Below are positions 38,601 to 50,600 of a stretch of 64,000 nucleotides of DNA, piece after piece. How positions within the stretch are numbered: position 1 is the first letter of the stretch; every line of letters starts with the position of its first letter. The translations under genes and the position numbers were made by a program. Below the pieces are notes generated by a model, which worked only from the letters and a program-made list of their open reading frames with translations, had not been told where the DNA came from and did not search any database. The DNA comes from Antilocapra americana (Eukaryota > Chordata > Mammalia > Artiodactyla > Antilocapridae), in assembly GCA_007570785.1 (NCBI GenBank), contig ML660201.1, forward strand, positions 47,172,949-47,236,948. The letters run 5' to 3'.

Positions 38601-41600
38601 AGTTCTGGAAAGATCAGGCTGGTATAGGTGCTCTGCAGTCACATGCGCTCCCCCTGAGCTGTCCCCCTTCTTGGTGTGGGAGTGCTGGATTTGAGGTGAC
38701 ACTTGCTTTGGGCCTGCTCTTCTTCCTTGGCCCCTGGACATCTCCATTCTGTTGGTCTATGATGAGCTTAAGGCCTGCTGAGCACAGACACTTGGTGAGC
38801 AGAGACTCTGGGCCCTGTAACCCCAGAGTCTTTGCTGAGGGAGCTACCTGTGGATCCCTGGTCCTGCTGGGACTTCAGCCTATGAGGATGGGGTATCTTG
38901 GGCTCCCATGTGGCTCCTTTCTGGTTCCAGGGAACAAAGAATCGGCCTGGCAATGCCTTGGAGAAGGAGGTGGAGAGCATGGGGGCCCATCTTAATGCCT
39001 ACAGCACCCGGGAGCACACGGCCTACTACATTAAGGCATTATCAAAGGACCTGCCAAAGGGTAAGCCTGGAGGGTGGGGCCAGCACGGGGTAGGACTCCA
39101 GGGGTGCAGAGGACAGGCACTTGGGAGCCCCTGGCCTGACTGAGGAATGGGGTGACCCTTAGGGTAGGACCTTGACACCAAGGGTGTCAGGCCTGGGGGC
39201 TTTACGCTGTTACTGGTCTCCACACCTGTCCTCCTTGCATCCAGCTGTAGAGCTCCTGGCCGACATCGTGCAGAACTGCAGCCTTGAAGACTCCCAGATT
39301 GAGAAGGAGCGGGACGTGATCCTGCAGGAGCTGCAGGAGAACGACACGTCCATGCGGGACGTGGTCTTCAACTACCTGCACGCCACGGCCTTCCAGGGCA
39401 CACCTCTAGCCCAGTCCGTGGAGGGGCCCAGTGAGAATGTCAGGTGAGAGCTGGCCGGTCCAGGGAGCAGGTCTCCCCTTATTAGGGCCCAGGCAGGCCA
39501 CATCTGCAGGAGTTTGGTTCTAGTTGGCCAAGTTCCTGTGCTGTTTATTTTCCTGATTCACTCAACTGGAGACACTTTCTGTGTTGCCACATGTTTCCCA
39601 GGAGTCTTTTCGAATGTGTGTGTGGTCCCCACTCAAATTGCGGGCTTTGTTTCCATGTGTGTGTCCTGCCAGCCTGAGGGAGGGTGCTCTCGGGGTCTCT
39701 CTGCATGGCTTCTTGTCCTCTGGTAGGAGGAGCCCTGCCACTGCCCCTGCAGCCCCCACCATGTCAGCCCACATCCTCCTTGGAGGGGACTCCGAGCCTG
39801 TCCTGAAGTTGGATGTGAGGGGGCCCAATGAGGGCTGCACTCTTGGCCCCAGAGTGGCGAGTGCCAGAGATGGGGCAAGGGTCAAGTGAAGCCGTGTCTC
39901 TTTGTCTGTCTCCTCAGCCCCGTTCTGTGTGACTTGCATCACTGTGGTTTGGGAGCAGTGCTGACCCCTTGGCGGTGTGTCTTGCAGGAAGCTGTCACGG
40001 GCAGACCTGACAGAATACCTCAGCCGGCATTACAAGGCCCCCCCGAATGGTGTTAGCAGCAGCTGGAGGTGAGCAGTGGGCTGGTTGAAGCCCTGTGGTA
40101 ATGAGGGGTGGGCTGGGCTGGGCTGCGGCCTTGATTACCAGGACCGGGTCTCCTGGCTCTGACTGTGGGGGAGCCTCCCTTCCTGCGGACCCTATTCCCA
40201 CCCTGTCCCATCCTTGAGGGAAGTGACCTCTTTTCTGTGCTCTCTGAGGTGGGATAGGATTCTGCTGTGCCGCCTGGGGCTGCTGCTCATGTTTTGTACA
40301 CGCCTCCGTTGGGCTGCTGGCCTCTCCAGGCCTCAGGACTTTCTCAGCCTCACCTAGTCCTAGGAGACGCAGGTTGAGGCTGGTGGGAGATTCAGGCTTC
40401 CAGGCTGTCTCTCTTGGTCTTGTCAGTGGGAAACCAGACATCGGATGATAGATGGAAAGTGCCCTGAAAGGAAGGCAGAGTGGTCGGGGGCTTTTTGTGG
40501 GGGACTCAGAGGTTAGGGAGGTGCTTTTGAAGCACTTGTCATTTGAAAGGGGGGCTGAAGAGTGATGGGATTTAGTTACGTGGGGAGCAGGGTGTCTGCG
40601 TGGAGGGGAAGAGCAATGTCACAGGCTGCTCTGCTACCATATGGGCTTCCCTGATGGCCCCGCTGTAATGAGTCCACCTGCCAGTGCAGGGACGCGGGTT
40701 TGATCCTTGGGTCAAGAAGATCCCTTGGAGAAGGAAATGGCAATCCACCCCAGTATTCTTGCCTGAAAAATCCCATGGACAAAGAAGCCTGGTGGGCTAC
40801 AGTCTGTGGGGTCACAGAGTTGGACACGACTGAGCGACTGAACAACAGCAGCTGCTGCCATGTGGGGCCCGAGCGGAAGCAGGTTGAGGCAGGGAGGGCT
40901 TGCGGCGGGTGCCTGGTGGGAGATGGCAGGAGGAAGGGAGAGAAGTGGATGGACTCGAGGTGGGTTTGTAGATGGAAGCCTGGTGGACGTCTGGGCCAGG
41001 AGGGGACAGGAGCAGCGTCAGGGGTGCCACCCCAACTTACGGCTGCTGGCTGGACGGGAAAGACTGGTCGGAGGAGCTCGGCTGGTGACCCTGGGGCCAG
41101 TGAACCAAGAGCAGTTTGAGCTCCTGACACATCCTGCTTGAGTCCAGCAGGATCTGAGCTCAAGGAAGGAAGGAATAAAAGGCAGAGGCACCAGGCGGCC
41201 TGTGCCTCGGGGGGCTCTGCTTCCTACCCCAGCGCCTGCCATTCGAGGGGCTGGGACAGCGGAAGCCTCTGGTGGAGGGGAGGTCCTGCAGGGGCAGGAG
41301 ACGTGAGTTTGTGACGTTACTGCTCCATGTCCCCAGCTCAGAGGACCCCAGAGCTAGTCACAGCGCTGCATGGCGCTTCTTGGTGCCTTCTCACCTGCCA
41401 GCCCTCCAGAATCTGCTTAAGCTGGAGGGGCAAGGCAGGACGAGTGACTTTAGGCCCGGGGGGCACCAGTCTTGTCTGTGGTGAGAGGGCGTCCCCTGAC
41501 AGCCCATCCTTCAGCTCAGCGTGTGCTGCTTCGTGGCTGAGGTGCTGGGAGCTGTTAGACCCTGGGGGGCCTGCCCCGCCTGCCGCTGAGCAGAGTGAGT

Positions 41601-43957
41601 CTGGAGGGTCCTCTTCCCTCCCCTTGTCCTGATGTCCTGTCTGGGAGCGTCTCCCATCGAGGCAGGACATGGGGTCCTCCGCCTCTGTGTGACTTCCCAT
41701 ACCCTTCGTCCTGGGCCCCGGCTGACCGGTAGCCATGTTGTCCGTCTCGGCAGGGGTGGAGCACCGGCAGCTGCTCGACCTCGCCCAGAAGCACTTCGGC
41801 GGCCTCTCCGGGACTTACGATGAGGACGCTGTGCCCGCGCTTACTCCATGCCGCTTCACCGGCAGTGAGGTGGGCAGCTGGGTGGGTGGGGGTAGCACGT
41901 CCGCGTGTCTGGCTCTTTCATGAAAGACTCCGGAGGTGCCTCGGGAGTTGGGCCGGGGTCCCGTGGCAGCTGCCTCCCAGGCACACGTGGTCACACTTGC
42001 ATGCACACGTTTCCACCCACACTTGGCACCTTTGCTGTCACTGGGGAGGCCTGGCTGTCACTCAGCTTTGCCGTGTCCTGTCTCAGATCCGCCACCGTGA
42101 AGACGGCCTGCCTCTGGCCCACGTGGCCATTGCAGTGGAGGGGCCCGGCTGGGCCAACCCGGACAACGTGGCCCTCCAGGTGGCCAGCGCCATCATCGGC
42201 CACTACGACTGCACCTACGGTGGCGGCGCGGTGAGTGGGCCTGGGAGGGGACCCCATCCTCAGGGAAGAGAGGCAGTGGGGCGGGCACTCGTCATGCGGG
42301 GCGCAGGGGGCAGAGAGGAGGCTGGGTGCTGACCACCCTGACCCCTGTAGCACCTGTCCAGCCCGCTGGCTTCCGTTGCTGCGACCAACAAGCTGTGCCA
42401 GAGTTTCCAGACCTTCAACATCTGCTACGCAGAGACCGGGCTGCTGGGCGCACACTTCGTCTGCGACCACATGAGCATCGATGACATGATGTTCGTCCTG
42501 CAGGGCCAGTGGTGAGTGGCGGCCTGCTGCTGCTGGCCCTGGCGTGTGGGAGGCTCGGGGACCATGGCGTCTCTCAGGATGACTCCCACCCCACCCCTGC
42601 CCTAGGATGCGCCTGTGCACCAGCGCCACAGAGAGTGAGGTGGTCCGGGGCAAAAACCTCCTCCGAAACGCTCTGGTGTCTCATCTGGACGGTGAGCCCT
42701 GCAGCCCTGCAAGGGGTGGGGTGGGTACGGGTGGTGACAGTCCCAGTGCACCAGTGCTCCTGACTGAGCCGCCGCCACCCCTTCCCCAGGGTCCTGGGGC
42801 CTCAGGGGCCCCTTGTGGGCGGGCCCGAGAAGCCCATGGGTATAGGGTCAGGTCGTACAGGTGAGGATTGTGGTCTAGGGTCAGGCTGAGGGCCAGGTCA
42901 GCACAGAACCCTGGAGGTTCGGACCTGTGAGCCTCCCTCACCCTTGCAGGCACCACTCCCGTGTGTGAGGACATCGGACGCAGTCTCTTGACGTACGGCC
43001 GCCGCATCCCCTTGGCCGAGTGGGAAAGCCGGATTGCGGTAACAAGCCCCTGAGAGAGAGGGCTTCGGGAGTCTTGAGCTGGTCGACTCACAGAGGGTGG
43101 GGTGTTGGGGCAGATTGCTCCTCTGGGCAGCCCAGTGTCCTCGCAGCGTCGTCTGCCTTGGTGGTGTAACTGGGGGGCAGGGCAGAGGCATGGGTGGCTG
43201 TGGGGGTGTCTGGGGCCCGTGGAAGCCTATAGCTGGGATAGCCCTGCTGCCTTTCCCCTTATGAGTGCGGGGTCAGCTCCTCGGTACGTGTGGAAGGTCT
43301 TGGTCGGCTGGATGATGTTGACTGGTCCCTGGGGGCCTTACCACTCAGTGTGCCCTCCATGTCATCCTGTAGGAGGTGGACGCCAGTGTGGTGCGTGAGG
43401 TCTGCTCCAAGTACTTCTATGACCAGTGCCCGGCAGTGGCTGGATTCGGTGAGTGGCCAGGAAGATCTGTTCTCTGGCCGCCGCCTCAGGCCATTGTCTG
43501 GGTCTCCCCTCTGCCTTTGCTTCCTCCCTTCCCCCAACTTTCACTGGGAGCAGCAAGTTGGGGCCCTCAAGAGGCTCTGCCCAACAGCCTGGCTGCCAGG
43601 GAGTTCTTGCTCAGAAAACCTGTCCCGGCAGCTCTCTGACTCCCTGCCAAGGTTCCTCCATCAGTACCCTACACCCGCCAGGTAACGGACACCTCCGCAT
43701 GTGGGGTGGGGCTCCAGAGGCCAGAGCATGAAGGGGCAGGCTCAGCACCCCCTGGAGGAATGTTCTTTACCCTCTTTCCACCAAAGCCTGCCTTGTGCTG
43801 CTTTGGGCAGCCCTGAATGGGGCGCGGCGTGGGGCCAGGTGTCCCTGTACCACCGAGGTACCCCACCCTGATGCCCCACCCTCTCCCCGCAGGCCCCATT
43901 GAGCAGCTTCCAGATTATAACCGGATCCGTAGCGGCATGTTCTGGCTGCGCTTCTAG
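35617..43957 (+). CDS. UQCRC1: UQCRC1 (cytochrome bc1 complex core subunit 1), with a +1 frameshift in exon 6
   Basis: Matrix-side core protein 1 of respiratory complex III, homologous to the beta subunit of mitochondrial processing peptidase. Thirteen exons: 35617-35685, 35939-36079, 37805-37891, 38931-39060, 39245-39443, 39988-40068, 41754-41869, 42087-42230, 42351-42511, 42606-42691, 42950-43038, 43373-43448, 43893-43957. An arginine-rich targeting peptide of about 34 residues ([20 protein letters not shown]) leads into [15 protein letters not shown]. The peptidase-family zinc motif H-x-x-E-H is degenerate (Y-F-V-E-H), as expected for an inactive core subunit. The sum is 1444 nt; removal of one C from the seven-C run at 40038-40044 gives exactly 480 codons plus stop, the known length. 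As written, the frame hits TGA at 41821-41823. An assembly or sequencing error is more likely than a real null allele, because all other exons and sites are intact. Confidence 0.95.
36778..36990 (+). mobile_element. Bov-tA2 SINE
   Basis: GGGCTTCCCAGGTGGCTCAG, GGGTTCAATCCCTGGGTCAG, GGAGAAGGAAATGGCAACCC and the end GTAGGACATGACTTAGCAAC. UQCRC1 intron 2. The rest of that intron (36080-37804) shows nothing else I can name. Confidence 0.9.
40643..40850 (+). mobile_element. Bov-tA2 SINE
   Basis: GGGCTTCCCTGATGGCCCCG, GGGTTTGATCCTTGGGTCAA, GGAGAAGGAAATGGCAATCC, GTTGGACACGACTGAGCGAC. UQCRC1 intron 6, whose remainder (40069-41753) holds no other recognisable feature. Confidence 0.9.
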
Positions 43958-44064
43958 GCAGGAAGCCTGTGCCGGCAAGAGGGCGGGGCCAGGGTTCTTG
44001 GTCCCCCCACCACAAACACACCACCTCGGTTCTTCAGACCTGCGCTGCTGATGACCCGCCAGCC

Positions 44065-44070
44065 AATAAA
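44065..44070 (+). promoter_or_regulatory. UQCRC1: UQCRC1 poly(A) signal AATAAA
   Basis: AATAAA in AGCCAATAAAGTTGTGTGTC, 108 bases after the stop, with a T/G-rich stretch directly after it. It gives a very short 3' UTR of about 130 bases. Confidence 0.88.
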
Positions 44071-44094
44071 GTTGTGTGTCAAGAATTGCGTCGT

Positions 44095-47000
44095 CCCTCT
44101 TGTCATTGGCGTGAAGTCCACTGGGCTGTGGGTGGGGGAGCGGCAACTTCCCCGGGTTCTGCGTGTCCTGGAGGCTCTGCCTTCCCACAGACTGATGTGT
44201 CCTTAGTCAGGGGCGAGCGTGGGGGTTGTAGCAGGGAGGCCGGAAGCCTTTGATGCGTGCGGGGAACTGAGGCCAGCTGTTTGCAGTTAGCCACATGGGG
44301 GATGCTCCTCGCCAGGCTGTCCCAGGAGAGGGCAGTGGGAGACCATGGGAACTGCAGACCCAGCCTTTACCCTGCTAGGGCTCCCAGCCTAGGGATTCAG
44401 GTGGGGAGCCCCTTGCAGTGGGTCCTGGGGGTCACCCTCTGGGGGACCCTGGTCCTCCCAGACCAGGAGAGGCCAAGAAACATCCTCAAGGAAGCCTCCC
44501 TTGTGTGTTTACTCTGGATTCTGGGAGGAGGACAGCCTGGGGCGTAGTGTTCCCATTTGGCTTCTCACTGCTGCCTAGACAGGCAAGGCAAGAATCCTTT
44601 GCCTCGATTTGCCACTGACTCAGGCTCCAAGAATATCCCTGAGCTCAGTGGGGCTGAGCCCCCCCCATCAACGTGCTCTGTCCCAGGCAAGCCCTGAGCT
44701 GCTAGCCCAGCAGTCCCCTCCCTGTCTCCTTGAGGACCTGCTGGAGCTCACAGCTGTCTAGTCCCCTTGCCGCCTTTGGGCTCCTGTCTCCGAGGCAGGA
44801 GGGCAGGTAGGCCCTCTTCATGTGCCCCCCCACCCCTCTAGTCAAGGTTCCTGGGAGCCCACTGTGGGGTGGATGGAAGTGTGGGGCCCAGTTTGCCTAT
44901 GAGGGAGGTGGTGCTGGCAGTTGTGGACAGGGTTCTGGGACGAAGTCTGTTGAGGTGGCTGTTCAGAAGTGTTTAAACCATCCGCAGTTCACTCCCACCC
45001 CACCCCAGTGTTCTTCTCCCTTACCCTGTTTGTTGCCATGGGTGCCTGCCATCCCACGTGTGAGCTCCGGGAGGATGGGCCTTGGTTTGTCTGCTAAGCC
45101 CGGGCCTGGCCCTCAAAGGCCACAGGTGTGCTGGACACAGCAGTCAAGCTCTTTGGGGTGACATGATCCTAATGGGCCCTGCAGACCTAGCCAGGGAGTT
45201 TGATCTCTCCTTCGGAGGTATACTGAGCGAGATGTATCGAAGGTTACTGGGAAGAGAAGTGACTTGGTCAGCTGGCAGCCTGGGGACTCAGGAGCATTTC
45301 AATGTGGTCCCAGGGAACCAGCACTGTGAAAGCTCTAGTAAGAGTGGGCATGGGCTTCGGAAGGCACAGTCTGGACAGCATCCCCTGCAGGGCTGGGGTA
45401 CCACAGGGGAGGGGTGGGTTGGCGAAGGATGACCTGCCCAGCTCTGGGTGCAGTCCTAAGAAATTTGGAAGTGTCTTAAGACAGTGGGGTGTGTGGGGTG
45501 TAATCCCCGCAAAAGAGGCCCCAGTGGGAGGCATGTGGTGCAGAGACTGAAACAGAAGAGGAAATGTCCAGGGGCATGCAGGAGGGAGAAAAAGACCACT
45601 AGGGCTGCACTGCCCGTGGAGGGAGCTGGTTTCTGTGGCTGGGCCCTACCTAGGCTGTGTGCCTGCCAGGAGGCTGGAGCTGGGGGCCTCAGAGGCCACA
45701 GCCCTGCTTGTGAGCATCGCGGGAGCACCAGACAGGCACGCGTCCTCAACCCAGCTTCCCCTCCAACGACCTCTCCTCCCAGCCTTTGAGTGACCCCCCT
45801 CACAGCAGGCTGCCCTTCCTTTTTTGGGGGGTCACTCATGGTTCTGATGAGATGAACACCCATTCAACTGTTCCTCCAATCTCCCCTAAAGACTAGACCC
45901 AAGTGTGTGTGTCTACACTGTACCAGCTCTGCTCTGTACAGCCACCCTTTTGTGCAAGAAGGGGTCAAGGTCTTGAGGTGGGGCTGCCTCTGTAATGAGA
46001 GCGTATCTCTTTCTCTGCAGCCCTTACTTATAGGACAGAGTACTGGCTGGTTCTTGGACTTGGCTGAGAAGACCTCCACCTTAGGGAAAGGTTCTGGGCC
46101 CTATGGATCACAGTGCTGTACCCATGATAATTTGGGGCTGTCCCTGTAGCGCCAGCCTTCTGAACAACAGGAAAACCGGCAGTGCAGATGGTCCTCACCA
46201 TGCCCAGCTCTGGCCATGCCAGAGACTAAAGCCCTAGAGGAGGTCAAAGCAGACAAGTTCAATGGATGTGCCGTCCCCATCTCTCCCCCATTAGCCTATG
46301 GAGCCCCAGGAGAGGTTGGGGGGACCAGGCATTTTGGAAGGGGTGCAATGGCAAAGTTGAGTATAGGCATAGTCTCCAGGCTTCCCAGAATTATTCAGGA
46401 GTAGCAGAAAAAAATAATAGGCCCTGCCTCTGGGAGTGACTCTGCCTCGGTATCACCCCCTATAATGAACACAAATGCATATACAAAGAGGGTCTCTGGC
46501 CTGCAGGTGTGTTAGGGGACTGTGCATGATTACAGAACCTGCAGGAGACAGATGGGAAGTCAGCCTGGTTAAGGGGAGAGGAGCTGGGTGAAGGTAGTTA
46601 TGAAGGTGGACACTATAGGTGGAGCAAGAAAGGGAGGGTAGCAAGAAAGGGAGGGGGGGCCCAAGATGACCTCTGGGCCTGGCAGAGGTGATGGGGGGAT
46701 GGGGGTCTCAGAATGTGTGGTAGGGGGCCTGGCTGGAGCAGTCAGGCCCACCAGTGGGGGTGGAGGCAGGAGGGGGTGGATTCCTGAGAGAGAAGCTGTC
46801 ACTGTGGGTGGTCTGCCCTCCACACATGGATAGCCCCTCCCTGGAGCACAGCTGGGTGGCATCTGCCTGGGCACAGCAGGGGATGCAGATGCAGGACACT
46901 GGGGTGGACACGTATGCACAAGCACATCACAGATTCTCTCCTCCTGGCTTCCCCCTCCACAGTGGGGGTGGAGGTGACGTGTCCAGTGGTGGACACGATG

Positions 47001-47100
47001 CAGACCAGCGGTGCCCCGCGTTCCCTGGGGTGAGCCTGAGTCCCTCGTTTGCTATTGAGGGGATAGGGGTGGGAAACAGGATGGCTGAATCAGAGGAGAG
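44095..47100 (+). other. UQCRC1-COL7A1 intergenic region
   Basis: About 3 kb of moderately GC-rich single-copy-looking DNA. I find no convincing exon, structured RNA or young retroposon. Faint old-repeat words (MIR/L2-like) may be present near 45000-45150. The distal COL7A1 regulatory region may extend into the end of this stretch. Confidence 0.55.
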
Positions 47101-47139
47101 GCCGGCGGGACTCATGGCCTGGGGCTGGCCGGGTTGCCC

Positions 47140-47678
47140 GGGGGGGGGGGGGGGCGTGAGTCATCTCCAGCTGCAGCTCCCCCACCCCACCCCACCCCAA
47201 CATCCTGCTGCGTCTTTGGTCCCCAGGAACCAAAACTCTCTGGAGTTCCGTCTCCAGCAGTCACTTCTAGTCTCTTTGACTTAAAGCAGCCAAGATCCCT
47301 GACCCTACAAGGGGTGGAGGGGGCTCCCTCAACCTCTCTCTTGTAGAGAACCTCCCAGGGGAATCCCAGAAGCCACCAGTGGTGGGGGGCTTTATTCTTA
47401 AATGGAGCCTGATCGTCTGTCGCGGGGAGGGGTAGCAGGGGCGGCGACCTCCGGGACGATGGGTGGGGGCGGGCCTCCTGGGTCCCCGCCCGCCGCTCCG
47501 CCCCCTTGGGATCAGGGACTTTTCTCTGCTGTGGCGGCGGGACTGCGGCGAGTCTGGCGACGGGAGCCTCGGACCAGCGGGCAAGATCGGGACTGGAGGT
47601 GGGAAAGCGCCAGGCTCGGACCCGCCGAGGCAGAGGGACAGAGGCGGGAGTCCTGGCTGCCCATCTTCCTCACCGAGG
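47140..47678 (+). promoter_or_regulatory. COL7A1: COL7A1 promoter and 5' UTR
   Basis: A run of 15 G (47140-47154) is followed at once by the AP-1 consensus TGAGTCA (47157-47163). From about 47400 the DNA is GC-rich with GGGGCGGGCC-like Sp1 words (GTGGGGGCGGGCC near 47465) and no TATA box. AP-1, Sp1 and SMAD control of human COL7A1 is established; that these particular sites act is inferred. The transcription start is likely within about 150 bases of the ATG. Confidence 0.55.
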
Positions 47679-50600
47679 ATGAGGCTGCGGCTCTTGGTAG
47701 CTGCGCTCTGCGCTGGGATCCTGGCAGGGGCGCCCCGAGTGTGGGCCCAGCCCAGGGAGAGAGGTGGGTACGACAGGGAAGGACCGCATCCAGGGCACTG
47801 CACCTTGTCACCCGGCTCCACTCGGCCTTCATCCTAGAGCCCGCCTCCCACCCGCTGCAACTCCCCGCGCATTTCCCCTCTTTCCTGGACTTCTCAAACC
47901 CTCCGCGACCCACGCTGCGTCTCCCCAACTGCATCCAGATGTGCGTGGGTCCCCTACCCCTATGACATCTGCGCCGGTCCCCAGAGGCCAACCTCAGTCC
48001 CTGATTCTCGCCAGCCCCGGCGACTCTGCCTCCCCACCAATCCTCCGCGGCAGAATCCGCCCCGGGCTCCACCTCTGCTCCCTCCACCGCTCGCTCCCAG
48101 GCCCAAGCCAGCCTGGGCCGGTTTGCATAGTGGATGAGGCCCACCCGCCCCCTCCCCAGGGGACCACTGTGAGGGGAGCGGGTGGGTGGGCTCCTGGAAG
48201 AAACCCTGATGACTCTTGCCGGCCACAGTGAGCTGCACGCGCCTCTACGCCGCTGACATCGTGTTCCTCCTGGACGGCTCCTCGTCCATCGGCCGAAGCA
48301 ACTTCCGCGAAGTGCGGGGTTTCCTTGAGGGGCTGGTGCTGCCCTTCTCCGGGGCAGCTGGGGCACAGGGTGTGCGCTTCGCGGCCGTGCAGTACAGCGA
48401 CGACCCACGGTCAGTGGACCCCCACCACTGGACTCACCAGGAACCCTCCCCTAGTCAGAAGCAGAGAGCTCCAGGCCCCTGTGTCAGGTTTTAGGGAACC
48501 CAGAGGGCCCCCTCCTTTCACCCACCAGGGCATCCTCTTAAGAAGCAGGGATCTCCCAAGTGGAGCCCTGACAGCTGAGACCGGGGCTCCCCACTGGCGT
48601 CCTGCCAAAGACAGGAGCTGTGTTTTCCGCCCTGGAGATGCAGAGCCTGGGAGGGGAGGGGTCAGGGGCTTGAGATGGCCTGGCTCTGCTGGACTCTTCA
48701 TGTTCTAGCATCCTGATGCCCGTCAGCCTCTCACTCAGCAGAGGGCCTCCCTGTCTGGCCAGTGTCCACTTCCTACAACTGGGCCCTTCCTCCCATCATT
48801 ATTTAGCCCCTGAGCCTGGGAGCCCCACGGGGGCCAGGCCTGCTCAAGCCACAGGCAAGACACAGAGAGGCACCTAATGACTTTGTTAGCTTAGGAACTT
48901 CAGAGATGGAGGGAGTCACAGAATCACAGAACCTAGAGGACCCTCAAACGGGCATCACCCTCACCCCAGAGACCTCTGAGAGGCCAAGGCCAGAAACAGT
49001 TCTTGTCCCTAGCCTGCTGCCACCCTCCTCCCCACAGGACAGAATTTGACCTGGATGCGCTTGGCTCAGGAGGCGATGTGATCCGTGCCATCCGAGAGCT
49101 CAGCTACAAGGGGGGCAACACACGCACAGGGGCCGCAATTCTCCATGTGGCTGACCGCGTCTTCCTGCCCCAGCTGGCCCGACCTGGTGTCCCCAAGGTG
49201 ATCTCTCACCCGACCCTGCCTTCCAAGGTGACCCCACGTGAAGGGTCTGAGGCGGTCCTGACTTGACCCTGCCCCTGCCCCAGGTCTGTATCCTCATCAC
49301 AGATGGGAAGTCCCAGGACATGGTGGACACAGCTGCCCAGAGGTTGAAGGGGCAGGGAGTCAAGCTGTTTGCTGTGGGTGAGCACTAAGCTGGGGTGACG
49401 GGTCAGCTGGGGCAGGGGCAAGTCAGAGGGCATGTGGGCAGCTGAGCCCTGACTGGGTGTCACCTTAGGCATCAAGAATGCCGACCCTGAGGAGCTGAAG
49501 CGAATCGCCTCACAGCCGACCAGTGATTTCTTCTTCTTCGTCAATGACTTCAGCATCTTGAGGACGCTCCTGCCTCTGGTTTCCCGGAGGGTGTGCACAA
49601 CTGCTGGTGGTGTGCCTGTGACCCTACCCCGTGAGTTCTTGCTCACCCTGGGTGCCCTGACCTGAACCCCAACCAAACCCCAACTTGGCAGTGCCAATTC
49701 CATCCCAAGTGCTCCTAACCTTTGATCCTGGTGCTGACCCTGCACCCTTAGTGCTGACCCCTGATTCTCTTGCCTGGTTGCTTGCCTGACCCCTTCCCCA
49801 GCCGATGACTCGACCTCTGGTCCACGAGACCTGATGCTGTCTGAGCCAGGCAGTCAGTCCTTGAGAGTCCAGTGGACAGCGGCCAGCGGCCCTGTGACTG
49901 GCTACAAGGTCCAGTATGCCCCCCTGACGGGGCTGGGACAGCCACTGCCAAGCGAGCGGCGGGAGGTAAGGTTGTCAGCACTGGGAGGTGGAGGGCTGGG
50001 GTCTTAGCTGGGCAAGACGGAGTGACCTGTGACCCTGGGCATCATAGGTGAACGTCCCAGCTGGTGAGACCAGTGTGCGGCTGCAGGGTCTCCGGCCACT
50101 GACTGAGTACCAAGTGACGGTGGTTGCCCTCTATGCCAACAGCATCGGGGAGGCCGTGAGTGGGACTGCTAGGACCAGTGAGCAGTTTGGCTTATCTCTG
50201 ACTTCACTAACCCAACCACCCACCCACCCATCCCTGTAACCCCTCTCCGCTCTGGACTCACTAATCCCTGATGGGACCTTCCCCTAGCTGCTCTGGAGGG
50301 GCCAGAAGTGACCATCCAGAACACCACAGCCCACAGCCTCCTGGTGGCCTGGCGGGGTGTGCCAGGTGCCACTGGCTACCGGGTGACGTGGCGGGTCGCC
50401 AGGGGTGAGTGAGAGGTGCTGTGGGTGGAAGGGAGTCCCTGTGCCTCAGACAGGACTGTGGGGTCCTGAGTCTGCAAGACCCACTGACCCTTCTCTTCTG
50501 CCCCCTGGGGAAGGTGGGGCCATGCAGCAGCAGGAGCTGGGCCCTGGGCAGGGGTCAGTGTTGCTGCGGGACCTGCAGCCTGGCACCGACTATGAGGTGA

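Noticed and set aside
44095..47100. Possible UCN2 between UQCRC1 and COL7A1.
   Set aside because: In human, UCN2 lies on the far side of COL7A1, and no urocortin-like peptide frame was found here.
47463..47678. Open frame running in phase into COL7A1 upstream of its ATG, which could mean an N-terminal extension.
   Set aside because: No in-frame ATG starts it, it is simply GC-rich sequence without stops, and the signal peptide begins properly at 47679.
47512..48408. A 298-codon minus-strand open frame over the COL7A1 start.
   Set aside because: Caused by CpG-rich composition; it is antisense to exons 1 and 2 and has no coding signature.
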